Below, piece by piece: positions 24,967 to 34,073 of a DNA stretch of 64,000 nt (its first letter is position 1; the number at the start of each line of letters is the position of its first letter). The stretch comes from Pedobacter mendelii (GTDB lineage: Bacteria; Bacteroidota; Bacteroidia; Sphingobacteriales; Sphingobacteriaceae), in assembly GCF_014635725.1 (NCBI RefSeq), contig NZ_BMDJ01000005.1, positions 248,001-312,000 of the forward strand, given 5' to 3'. The position numbers were made by a program, and so were the translations under genes. The notes under the pieces are model-generated. The model was not told the DNA's origin, searched no databases, and worked only from the letters and a program-made list of their open reading frames with translations.

Positions 24967-26475
24967 TTAATTAACTATTGTTGTAAAACCTGCTGGCGTT
25001 TCAATAACTGATAGCGGAGAAGTTGGCGTTAGCGTAATAAATTGAGCTACTCTGCCTGTACTCCATAATCCTGTTTTAGCATCGTAAACACCACCAAGGA
25101 TGGTAAACATGCCTGTTGTACTTGGAAATCCGAATTTGCTTGTATTGGTGCCTGCACCATAAAATGCTACAGTTTTCCGATTTTGAATGGTGCTATATTT
25201 ATCAGTATTTGTAATTCTATATCCCGCTTCTGGAGGCCCTGCAGAATAAACGGCGCCATTACCACCATACATAATTACATCTAATGGAACACTATTACCA
25301 TCTACCTTAATACCTTCAAATACGGCAACACCAGCTACATTTCCACTATTTGCTAATAAATTAGCAGTTGCAGTACCAAAATCGACACTATTTACATTTG
25401 AATATTGTGTACTACTTATCCAAACCGCAGAACTAATATTCGTCGACCCAGCACCCCAAATGTTTTTAGTACCGCCAACATAACAGAACTGACCTTTTCT
25501 CACCGTACCAGAAGTAATGTTTATTTTGTAGGTTCTAACGCCACCTAAAGCCCAGCCAGTTGCTGGCGCAGCTAAAATACCTGCGTTATTACAAGTAACA
25601 ATCGAATAAGGAGTTGCAGCAAAATCAATATCCCTTGTCGCTTTAAACTGGATGTATTCATAATTATTGTCAGCACCAGTTGGATCGGTTAAGTAACCTG
25701 TAATTACTAAGGCCGAAGGCTTAATTACTGCCAGCGGAAAAATATCATCAAAGGTTCGTGGCCAAACCTGCGGTCCAGTTGCTGTTGTAAAAACAATTCC
25801 GGTAAAATCTGCAAATTGGGTCAAATCTTGATTGGCAAAAGTGGCACCTGCTTCTGTATGCACAATAGCGGAACCAAAACCATCATTTATAGTTTTGTTA
25901 CCGACTACTTTTTCACCCGTTGCTGGAACCGGATCTACATTTCCTTTGCTAATAGTAATCAATGTACTTTCGTAAAATTGCGGTCTGCTGGTTAATGAAG
26001 CAGTGTTAACAGCTCTGATTATTATATTTCTTCCAGTTGCTTTCTTCTCTATATTAGTTGGAGAAACGCCTGTTATTTGCAAAATTCCACTAATTCTCGT
26101 TAATGTAGAACCCGAAACTTTTACATGTACAGAATCACCAGGAATGTATTTTGAAGCCTCAGAACCAATATTAATTGCTATTCCTCGTAACGAATCAATT
26201 CCGCTACCAGCAATACGACTATTTTGAATTATCAATAAACCTGCAGGTGTATTACTACCAGTGTAATTAGAAATTACGACACCTTTAATAAAATCGGCAC
26301 CACCTAGATTTTCGGTATTAAGAGATAAATCGGCGTTTTTAAAAAGCTTACGCAAATCGAAATTGGAAATGTAAGGGCTTACTGATACTTTAACATAATC
26401 AGATTCGCGTTTACATCCTAACCAAATGCTGCAAAATAAAATCAGCGCACTGGTATAAATAAGTATCTTTTTCAT
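24967..26475 (-). CDS. DUF5689-domain lipoprotein of the SusCD operon
   Basis: A 502-residue lipoprotein. I start it at ATG 26475, which gives a proper lipoprotein signal (MKKILIYTSALILFCSIWLGC) and a 17-bp gap after susD; the earlier in-frame ATG at 26511 would overlap susD. After Cys about residue 21 come beta-rich domains with the DUF5689 pattern (VVISNYTGSNTPAGLLIIQN, INIGSEASKYIPGDSVHVKV) and a later part with DPTGADNNYEYIQFKATRDI, like lamin-tail or LTD-type domains. DUF5689 lipoproteins often follow SusCD pairs linked to nucleases and phosphatases. It is probably a surface-exposed binding partner of the SusCD transporter. Confidence 0.85.
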   Translation of the reverse strand: MKKILIYTSALILFCSIWLGCKRESDYVKVSVSPYISNFDLRKLFKNADLSLNTENLGGADFIKGVVISNYTGSNTPAGLLIIQNSRIAGSGIDSLRGIAINIGSEASKYIPGDSVHVKVSGSTLTRISGILQITGVSPTNIEKKATGRNIIIRAVNTASLTSRPQFYESTLITISKGNVDPVPATGEKVVGNKTINDGFGSAIVHTEAGATFANQDLTQFADFTGIVFTTATGPQVWPRTFDDIFPLAVIKPSALVITGYLTDPTGADNNYEYIQFKATRDIDFAATPYSIVTCNNAGILAAPATGWALGGVRTYKINITSGTVRKGQFCYVGGTKNIWGAGSTNISSAVWISSTQYSNVNSVDFGTATANLLANSGNVAGVAVFEGIKVDGNSVPLDVIMYGGNGAVYSAGPPEAGYRITNTDKYSTIQNRKTVAFYGAGTNTSKFGFPSTTGMFTILGGVYDAKTGLWSTGRVAQFITLTPTSPLSVIETPAGFTTIVN

Positions 26476-26492
26476 ATTATTTTTAGATATGA

Positions 26493-28061
26493 TTAAGGTT
26501 TTTGCCACCAAACTAATGTGTTAATATCATCTGCACCTTGTGAGGCAACAGCATTTTTATAACTAGTTGGGTTGGTTGATTGTGTAACTAAAGGGTAATT
26601 TAAACGAGCAGGCATTCTGCCACCATTTGCCAAGCCGGTTCCTTTCGGTAGAAAAGGATGACCCGTTCTACGATATTCAATCCACTGCTGTAAATCGACT
26701 AAGAACATAGCGTAATATTTTTGCAAATGGATTAATTGCATTTTACTTGCAGCATTATTCGTAGTATTTTCTAAAGGGAGATTGTTATTCCAGTTAATAT
26801 CTGCTGCAACAACATAACTCGCTAAAGCAGGATCTGATACAGAGGTAAATCTTGTTGGCAACCAATAATTGATGGCATCAGCAATTCCTTTTAAATAATA
26901 ACTTTCGCCAGTACCTGTAATCCATCCTTTAGCTGCTGCTTCTGCTAAAATGAAATCTACCTCCGCACAGTTCATTATTATGCCGGTGTTAGGATCCGTT
27001 TGCAAAGTAATGCCGGCATTTTGCGCATCTGAATAAAAATAAGATTGTTTGGTTATAGAAGTTCCCGCATCGTAGCCACTTGGTACACCAATTAATCCGG
27101 CTGGCCCAGGTGCAATTCCAAATCTACTTACCCCATTAACCCCGAAAGTTGTATTAACACGAGGATCAGCCCAATTTGCCAGGTTACCAAGAAAGAAACT
27201 TGTTATAGCAGGTGTCCTAAAATCAACAGCCCTTACACTTATCATAAATGGTGAAGAATACACAGCTGTACTGCTATTTGTACCATTCCACAATATTTTA
27301 GCGGTATGGGTATTGTTTTCCATTATAGGATAAGTTGCCTTATTGGTATCAGCTATTTCTTTAATTTTTGCAATAACCTGAGTACTAACATCGGCTTTGC
27401 CTGAAATACGCATTAACAATCTTAAATATAATGAATTGCCAAATCTACGCCACTTACTAATATCACCTTGATAAACTGGGTCGCTGCTTACAACTATAGA
27501 TTTTCCTTCGGCTAATAACTTATTTGCTTCCTCAAGTTTGGTAAACAAATCCAGATAAATATCTTTTTGCTTATCAAATACCGGCTCGTAAACACCATCT
27601 TTTCCTTGATTGGCCTGAGTGTAAGGTACATCTCCATAAACATCGGTAAGCAATTGGAATATCCAAGCCTGTGCAATTAGTGAAATGCCTTTGTATGATG
27701 CATTTAATGATTCTGGTTTATTGGCTATCGTATAAATATCACGGAAATTAGTTAATTCCGGGTACCATGCATTCCAGGTGTAATCTGCCAAGTTTCGTCT
27801 TAAATCGTATCTAAAAACTTTTCCTTCCGAATCGCTAATATCAACAGTTACCTGCATCAACTCATTATTGAAATTTCGGTTTCGAACTAAGTTTGCACTT
27901 AATACATTAACTAAAGCTGGTGCCAAAAGCTGACTAGCATTAACAGAAGATTTACCTATTGGATCGGTATTTACTTCATTAAAATCTTTTTTGCAGGAGA
28001 ATGTCGAAACGCTCACAACTGCTAATAATATATAGTTGGTTATTTTCTTTATCGTTTTCAT
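26493..28061 (-). CDS. SusD/RagB-family outer-membrane lipoprotein (SusD-like_2)
   Basis: A 522-residue lipoprotein with signal and lipobox VSVSTFSCKK. The body has the SusD-like_2 features: NTDPIGKSSVNASQLLAPAL near the start, helical repeats with GISLIAQAWIFQLLTDVYGD (TPR region, about 120-140), FILAEAAAKGW about 380, and the tail MPARLNYPLV. SusD proteins form the lid of the SusC channel, capturing ligands at the cell surface. It overlaps no neighbour and lies 11 bp after susC, with the DUF5689 lipoprotein 17 bp downstream. The substrate is inferred from the phosphoesterases further down the operon to be a phosphodiester rather than a glycan. Confidence 0.93.
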   Translation of the reverse strand: MKTIKKITNYILLAVVSVSTFSCKKDFNEVNTDPIGKSSVNASQLLAPALVNVLSANLVRNRNFNNELMQVTVDISDSEGKVFRYDLRRNLADYTWNAWYPELTNFRDIYTIANKPESLNASYKGISLIAQAWIFQLLTDVYGDVPYTQANQGKDGVYEPVFDKQKDIYLDLFTKLEEANKLLAEGKSIVVSSDPVYQGDISKWRRFGNSLYLRLLMRISGKADVSTQVIAKIKEIADTNKATYPIMENNTHTAKILWNGTNSSTAVYSSPFMISVRAVDFRTPAITSFFLGNLANWADPRVNTTFGVNGVSRFGIAPGPAGLIGVPSGYDAGTSITKQSYFYSDAQNAGITLQTDPNTGIIMNCAEVDFILAEAAAKGWITGTGESYYLKGIADAINYWLPTRFTSVSDPALASYVVAADINWNNNLPLENTTNNAASKMQLIHLQKYYAMFLVDLQQWIEYRRTGHPFLPKGTGLANGGRMPARLNYPLVTQSTNPTSYKNAVASQGADDINTLVWWQKP

Positions 28062-28072
28062 ATTTTACTCTT

Positions 28073-31000
28073 TTATAACCCCACAACTAAACGTACACCA
28101 TAAGTTCTGGTAGATGGTAACTGCCCGGTTTCAAAACCCTGCACAATATCAGATCCTGATAAAGTACCGAATTCTGGATCGAAGGCCGGCCAAGGCGACC
28201 ATATAAATAAATTACGCCCATAAGCACCAATGGTTACTTTTGTAAAACCAATTCGCTTTAAAAAATTTTGTCCGAATGCAAAGGTTACGTTAGCTTCTCT
28301 AAACTTTAAATAATCTGTACGAAAAACACTTCCTTCTGCTTGGTCTGAACCATAAAGCGATGTGTAAAAGCTTTCTAGATTTGTAGCAACCACATCATTT
28401 GGGCGGTAAGTTCCATTGGTATTTTGAACAACACCATCACCTATAACGCCATTGTATCGGCCAGGTAATGTCAAATCAAGCTTACCTAAGGAAGCCATTC
28501 TAGAGAACGTTAACGAATGCGCCACAGCACCAAGTTGAGCATCGAACAATCCATTTATGCTAACCCGTCCATAAGTTAATGTGGTACCGAAACTAAATCT
28601 GAATTTAGGCATAGTGTTACCCAAGTAAACCAGACTTGTTGATGTTTTGGCATTACCTGTAACTGCATCATAAACAATCTGACCATCTGGTGAACGCAAA
28701 TATCCATTTCCATATAAATCGCCCATGCTACCACCAACATTTGCCACAATTTGGCCACCACCTAAAGCACCTGTTCTTAATACTACAGAACTATCGGCCA
28801 ACTCAACAATTTTATTTCGGTTAGCAGAGAATGTTCCTGTTAATTCCCATTTAAATTTTCCGGCTTGTATTGGTGTTCCATTTACGGCCAACTCTATACC
28901 TCTGTTTTCTACTTTACCCACGTTAAATACAGCAACATTGTAACCTGTTGCTCTATCTACAATACGGCTTAAAATTTGATTTTTCGTGTTACCTAAATAT
29001 GCAGCGAAATCAAAATTTAAACGGTTTTTAAATAAACGTAATTCCGTTCCAACCTCTATAGTTGTCGTTTTAAGTGGTTTTAAATTTGGGTTTGGTAATA
29101 CCGTTGGATTAGACATTGCACTATCTGGATAAATCCCATTTGAAGCCAAATTATAATTGTAAGCCGTACGATAAGGTGTTGTACCACCGCTACCAACTTG
29201 CGAAACCGAAGCCCTTAATTTTAAGAAACTGATTTGAGATGGCAATTTCCAAAAATCTGAAAGAATAAATGAAGCACTTGCCGATGGATAGAAAAAGCCA
29301 ACATTATCCGTTCTAAATGGTGTAGCCAAAGTACTGCTCCAATCCTGTCTACCGGTTAAATCAAGGTATAAATAATTTTTAAAGCTAAATGAAATTGCAG
29401 TGTAGAAACTATTAATTCTATACCGAGCTGTATCTGGTACAGAAACTAAAGGACTAGCATTATTGGTTAAGCTATAAACAGCAGGCACTACCAATCCATC
29501 AGCACGAAGTTCTGATTTACTGTATTGATTGCGCATTTGGCTACCACCAACATTGGCAGTCATTCTGAAAGATTCGGTTATTTTTTTATCATAACGCAAT
29601 AAGAAATCAGCATTTACTTCGTAAGAATTAATATCCTGAATGCGGTAAGAACCTTGGGCAAATTTATTTCCGGCAGCATCCCATGGACGCTGCGTTTCAC
29701 GAATATCGTGATTGTAATCTATCGATCCACGAACCAGCAAGCTAAGCTCATCAGTAAACTTATAATTGGCTTGTAAACTACTTAGAACACCATTTCTGCG
29801 TTGCTTATTTAGGTATTGCTCTGAAATGGCATACGGACTTTCAGGATTCGTTGTAGTAATGTTCACAAACTGCCTGTTTACTAATCCTGGTGCCCAATAA
29901 TCTCGGTACCAATCTGTATTAACATTGGGTTGAGCAAACATGAACCAATACATTAAAGATTGATTGCCGTAACCTGTTGCAGGTAAATTATCGCTAAACC
30001 TATTATTATATGTTGCTTTAAAGGCAATATTTAATTTCTTGGTAACATCTGCATTGGCAGAAAATGAAGCTGATGTTCTTTCTAAACCTGTATTTGGAAC
30101 AATCCAATCGTTATTGCCGTGACTTGCAGAAAAGCGCATTGCAACTTTTTTGTAAGCTCCATCTAAACTAATCGAGTTAGAGGATTCAAAACCGGTTTTA
30201 AAAAATGCATCAACCGGGTTTTCATAAGCCATCCATGGTGTTCTGGTTAAACCTCTTGTTTTGGTAACCGGGTCGTATTGATAAAACATACCACCATTGC
30301 TAAATGGAGCACCCCAGCTTGCACTTGTTCCGTTTGTACTTGGTCCATCTTCAGTTGTTCCGTAAGAGAAATATGAAACACCAAACTGACCTTGACCATA
30401 TTGATTTTGCACAGCTGGCCCTCTGCTTATTTCCTCCCAGGTACTATTTGATGTGAATGTTATATTTAATTTCTTGCTGGTTTTGCTTCCTGATTTTGTA
30501 GTGATGATAACTGCACCATTTGCACCCCGCTGACCATAAAGTGCTGATGCACCAGGGCCTTTTAGTACGGTCACACTTTCTATATCATCAGGACTTAAGT
30601 CGTTTAATGCAGAACCAAAATCTGTAGGCAAAATATCTCCTGAAGTACCATAAACCCCACCTGAAGCCCCTGCTGTACGACGGGCAGAACTACTGGCTAC
30701 TACCCCATCAATTACGATTAATGCTTCGTTATCGCCTGTTAGGTTATTCTCACCACGTAAAATAATTTTATTAGAAGCAGCCGGCCCGCTATTGCGAACT
30801 AAATTTAAACCGGCTACTTTTCCCGATAGTGCATCAGTCCAGTTGCTAGATACTGCATTTGTAAATGCACTACTATCTACTTTGGTAGTGGCATAACCTA
30901 ATGATTTTTCTTCACGCTTAATACCTAAAGCCGTAACTACCACATCGTTTAATTGGCTTGAAGAAGATTTTAAACGGATAGCGATATTGTTCTCACTTTT

Positions 31001-31384
31001 ATCAAAAACTCTACTAATGGCGGTGTATCCTAGCATATTAAAAACAACAGTAGTACCCTTCGGTACAGAAATTGAGTAGTTACCATCGTTGTTGGTTACA
31101 CCTAATATTTTTTTATTAATATCAGTAATTGTTATTCCGATTAAAGGTTGGTTGTCATCTTCGTCTAAAACCGTTCCTTTTACAGTAATGCTTTGAGCAG
31201 GTTGCTGAGCGAATGCATTTTTAGCATATAATGGTAAAGCCAAAAATATCATTACAAAAACCTTAATCCAATTAACAGTGGGAATTAAATTTTTAATTTT
31301 CTTTCGATGATTATCAGGGTTGTTTTCATTTACTGGCCACACGCACTGAAATCCGAATTTCTGTTGGGTAGAAATTTTATTCAT
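28073..31384 (-). CDS. SusC/RagA-family TonB-dependent outer-membrane transporter
   Basis: A 1103-residue TonB-dependent receptor. A long N-terminal region (1-40) precedes the hydrophobic signal helix ending near residue 60 (KNAFAQQ). Residues about 67-145 are a CarboxypepD_reg-like domain (VKGTVLDEDDNQPLIGI). The plug domain contains LNDVVVTALGIKREEKSLGY and the SusC/RagA signature VLKGPGASALYGQRGANGAV. The remainder is a 22-strand barrel ending in TRTYGVRLVVGL. It imports a substrate across the outer membrane with energy from TonB-ExbBD. As the first gene of the six-gene operon its promoter should lie in 31385-31837. No ECF/anti-sigma or hybrid regulator is adjacent, unlike many glycan loci. 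Confidence 0.94.
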   Translation of the reverse strand: MNKISTQQKFGFQCVWPVNENNPDNHRKKIKNLIPTVNWIKVFVMIFLALPLYAKNAFAQQPAQSITVKGTVLDEDDNQPLIGITITDINKKILGVTNNDGNYSISVPKGTTVVFNMLGYTAISRVFDKSENNIAIRLKSSSSQLNDVVVTALGIKREEKSLGYATTKVDSSAFTNAVSSNWTDALSGKVAGLNLVRNSGPAASNKIILRGENNLTGDNEALIVIDGVVASSSARRTAGASGGVYGTSGDILPTDFGSALNDLSPDDIESVTVLKGPGASALYGQRGANGAVIITTKSGSKTSKKLNITFTSNSTWEEISRGPAVQNQYGQGQFGVSYFSYGTTEDGPSTNGTSASWGAPFSNGGMFYQYDPVTKTRGLTRTPWMAYENPVDAFFKTGFESSNSISLDGAYKKVAMRFSASHGNNDWIVPNTGLERTSASFSANADVTKKLNIAFKATYNNRFSDNLPATGYGNQSLMYWFMFAQPNVNTDWYRDYWAPGLVNRQFVNITTTNPESPYAISEQYLNKQRRNGVLSSLQANYKFTDELSLLVRGSIDYNHDIRETQRPWDAAGNKFAQGSYRIQDINSYEVNADFLLRYDKKITESFRMTANVGGSQMRNQYSKSELRADGLVVPAVYSLTNNASPLVSVPDTARYRINSFYTAISFSFKNYLYLDLTGRQDWSSTLATPFRTDNVGFFYPSASASFILSDFWKLPSQISFLKLRASVSQVGSGGTTPYRTAYNYNLASNGIYPDSAMSNPTVLPNPNLKPLKTTTIEVGTELRLFKNRLNFDFAAYLGNTKNQILSRIVDRATGYNVAVFNVGKVENRGIELAVNGTPIQAGKFKWELTGTFSANRNKIVELADSSVVLRTGALGGGQIVANVGGSMGDLYGNGYLRSPDGQIVYDAVTGNAKTSTSLVYLGNTMPKFRFSFGTTLTYGRVSINGLFDAQLGAVAHSLTFSRMASLGKLDLTLPGRYNGVIGDGVVQNTNGTYRPNDVVATNLESFYTSLYGSDQAEGSVFRTDYLKFREANVTFAFGQNFLKRIGFTKVTIGAYGRNLFIWSPWPAFDPEFGTLSGSDIVQGFETGQLPSTRTYGVRLVVGL

Positions 31385-31837
31385 AGTTGTTTATATCCGG
31401 TTAGTATTATAGGAAATAGTTAAATTTTATTTTGTTCCGGAATACCGGCAAAATAACTCTGTCCATATTAAATCTATATTAACTAATCGTTAAAATTATG
31501 AAAGCAAGGCAAACATGATTTCGATTTATTATTTTTATATTGTTTAATATTTCGTTAAATAAAATTAGCAAAACAAATCGAAAGTAAAAACAATTTAAAT
31601 CAGTCAATACACTGATTGATTAGTTTGGGATATTGATTAAACAAAATTGAAGCAAATTTTACTCAAAAGCATATATAGTATGCCCTTAAGGCACATTATA
31701 ATGGTATAAAGGAATTTTATTAATGGATTTATTTTGCAGTAATAATGTTGTTACCACAAATTAAAAAATATAAATACGATTTGAGTATGCTTATGTAACA
31801 ATAATACATTCATATCAAACCGAAAGGTAAAGAAACA
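31385..31837 (-). promoter_or_regulatory. Upstream region of the SusCD operon with an 11-bp direct repeat
   Basis: No gene is seen in this 453-bp gap. About 80 bp before the susC ATG, two adjacent 11-bp words with the same ATATTAA ending occur on the plus strand: GTCCATATTAA (31461-31471) and ATCTATATTAA (31472-31482). Tandem 11-bp words are the layout of PhoB-type boxes, but I cannot match the known sequences. A TTCCGGAA palindrome at about 31435-31442 and a TGCC-CTTAA-GGCA hairpin near 31680 also occur. Confidence 0.35.
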
Positions 31838-33061
31838 TTAACTGTTAATATTGTGGTGCTTTAAAACGTATTTTAAGTATAAATCACTTAATGAAAATGC
31901 TCTTTCCAAAAAGATTAAAAGCAATACGGGGATGATTAAAAATTCTAAAATATTAAATTCATAAAAAATATAACCAAAAACTAGAATTAGTCTGAAGCAT
32001 TCTAGGTAGTAAATCCATTTACGTTGCTCCAATAAAGCTCCAATATTTATCAATGTTAATAGAAGAAAAATAGTAATTGCAATACTAGTACCATTCGAAA
32101 TTGAGGTAAAAAACATAGTAATAAATGTTAATATTGCAACCACCAACACAAACTGAAAATTTAGATATCCTTTAAATTTAATTTCACTAGTATGGCCTTT
32201 TTCTTGAAAATATTTCTTTTCTAATTCAGGGCGGATATTTTGATTCATCAAAGCAGGGCTACCAAACAATGCATTCCATTTATCTTTGATTGTGTTCGCT
32301 CTTTTGTAAGCCTCTCTTATTTCCAAATAATAATGAAAATGCTGCCATAAGAAACTATAACTTTTAATAGGATGAGTTAAACCGTATTTTGGAGCCTCTT
32401 CTTCGCTTTGAAAAGTGCCAAAAATTTTATCCCAAAAAACAAAAACATCACCATAGTTTTTATCAAGATATTTATCATCAGAGGCATGATGAACACCATG
32501 AAGCGAAGGTGTAATAAACACATGCTCTAGCCAACCTATTTTTCCAATCAATTGCGTATGTGTAAAGAAAGAATATGCACCATGAACAAGTAGAATCGTA
32601 ATTATCATATTTGGATGAAAACCAAGTAATGGTAATGCACACCAAAACACGTTTCTAAAAACCGCTTGTATAGTTGTAATTCTGGCAGCTGCCGATAGAT
32701 TAAATTCTTCACTTTGATGATGTACAATATGAGCAGCCCAAAGAAAATTAATCTCATGTCCTAATCTATGGTACCAGTACCATACAAAATCGGTAGTAAG
32801 TAGTAACAATAGCCATATATACCATTTATTGGGGATATCAAACAAAGCATAATTTTGATAAACCCAATTGTAAACTTGATAGAAACTTGCTGCTATGAAT
32901 AAATTCAGCAATCTTTCGGCAATTCCTACACTAAAATTAGCAATAGAGCTTTCATATTTAAATACATCTGATCTATTTCTATTCTGTGCAAATTTATACT
33001 CTACAAATACGAAAAGGAAAAAAGCAGGAATAGCAAATGCAAGGTAATTTATATCAGTCAT
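31838..33061 (-). CDS. Sterol desaturase / fatty acid hydroxylase family membrane protein
   Basis: A 407-residue membrane di-iron protein. Hydrophobic helices at about 5-25, 45-65, 75-95, 145-165 and in the C-terminal third surround the eight-His iron site: HRLGHE (about 103-108), HIVHHQSEEFN (about 117-127) and HGVHH (about 190-194). The family contains C-5 sterol desaturases and fatty-acid or carotenoid hydroxylases; bacteria use such enzymes on lipids or hopanoids. The extra C-terminal third, with about four more hydrophobic helices, is typical of bacterial members. The substrate cannot be inferred from the neighbours. It is monocistronic and divergent from the glucokinase gene. Confidence 0.88.
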   Translation of the reverse strand: MTDINYLAFAIPAFFLFVFVEYKFAQNRNRSDVFKYESSIANFSVGIAERLLNLFIAASFYQVYNWVYQNYALFDIPNKWYIWLLLLLTTDFVWYWYHRLGHEINFLWAAHIVHHQSEEFNLSAAARITTIQAVFRNVFWCALPLLGFHPNMIITILLVHGAYSFFTHTQLIGKIGWLEHVFITPSLHGVHHASDDKYLDKNYGDVFVFWDKIFGTFQSEEEAPKYGLTHPIKSYSFLWQHFHYYLEIREAYKRANTIKDKWNALFGSPALMNQNIRPELEKKYFQEKGHTSEIKFKGYLNFQFVLVVAILTFITMFFTSISNGTSIAITIFLLLTLINIGALLEQRKWIYYLECFRLILVFGYIFYEFNILEFLIIPVLLLIFLERAFSLSDLYLKYVLKHHNINS

Positions 33062-33219
33062 AGCAAATTTTATTAGGATAGCGGGGCAAATTTAAAAATA
33101 TTCTATTAAATACATAGATTATATAGTTTAAATTATTACACATTTATTACTTCCATATTCATTTTGTGTTTGTTGTTTTAATTTATTTGTAGAACTTCGA
33201 TCCTTTAAAAAGTATAATT

Positions 33220-33978
33220 ATGGCAACAAAGAAACAAGCTGAAAATACCAATGTTTTATCAATAGATATTGGCGGTACTAGTATTAAGACGGTTCTTTTA
33301 GATGAAGATGGTAACATGCTATCTGAATATTTAAAGTTAAAAACGCCAGAAGGTGCAACACCAAAAGATATTGTTTCAGGAATTGTTGAGTTGATAAAGC
33401 CTTTTCCGCTAACTTATGATAGAGTTTCGGTAGGATTTCCAGGTTATGTTAAAAATGGTATAGTTAAGACCGCACCAAATCTTGCTAAAAATAAATGGGA
33501 AGATATTGATTTAGGCCAACGTATTGCTGATGCTTTAGATAAATCTGTTCGTTTGGTAAATGATGCAGACCAACAAGGCTTGGGTGTTGTAGCGGGTAAA
33601 GGCTTTGAAATTGTATTCACCGTTGGTACAGGTTTCGGAACAGCACTTTTATTTGATGGCGTTTTACTTCCACATTTAGAACTAGCACACTTCCCTATTA
33701 GTAAAGAGGAAGATTACGATGACTACATTGGCAATAAGACCTATGAAAAAATTGGTTCTGAACGCTGGAATAAGCGTTTAAAGAAAGTTATTGAAATTTA
33801 TAAAACAGTATTTAATTACGACACCTTATATATTGGTGGCGGAAATTCAAAACAAATTGATTTTAAATTGGAAGATAACATTAAAGTGGTTTCGAACAGA
33901 GATGGAATTAAAGGTGGTGCAAAACTTTGGAAACTATCTGATGGGAACAACATAACAACCATTAAACCAAAAAAATAG
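33220..33978 (+). CDS. ppgK: ROK-type kinase, probable polyphosphate glucokinase
   Basis: A 252-residue kinase of the ROK/ASKHA fold. The phosphate-1 loop is SIDIGGTSIKTVLLDEDG, the sugar-binding segment is VNDADQQGLG, and the second phosphate loop is TVGTGFGTALLFDG. FPGYVKNGIVKTAPNL and the LELAHFP motif match the polyphosphate/ATP glucokinase branch (PPGK), which is about 250 residues long and lacks the ROK zinc-finger. It would make glucose 6-phosphate from glucose and polyphosphate (or ATP), feeding the zwf-pgl-gnd genes directly downstream. Four genes from here to 37823 are in the same orientation with short gaps. The phosphate donor is an inference from family resemblance and from the nearby ppk1. 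Confidence 0.8.
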   Translation: MATKKQAENTNVLSIDIGGTSIKTVLLDEDGNMLSEYLKLKTPEGATPKDIVSGIVELIKPFPLTYDRVSVGFPGYVKNGIVKTAPNLAKNKWEDIDLGQRIADALDKSVRLVNDADQQGLGVVAGKGFEIVFTVGTGFGTALLFDGVLLPHLELAHFPISKEEDYDDYIGNKTYEKIGSERWNKRLKKVIEIYKTVFNYDTLYIGGGNSKQIDFKLEDNIKVVSNRDGIKGGAKLWKLSDGNNITTIKPKK

Positions 33979-34073
33979 ACTTATCATTGGCATTTTATTA
34001 CAATGATTTAACACCCTACAGTGATATATTAATTTGTAAATCCTAATTTTGGATGTACATTAAAAAACAAAAA

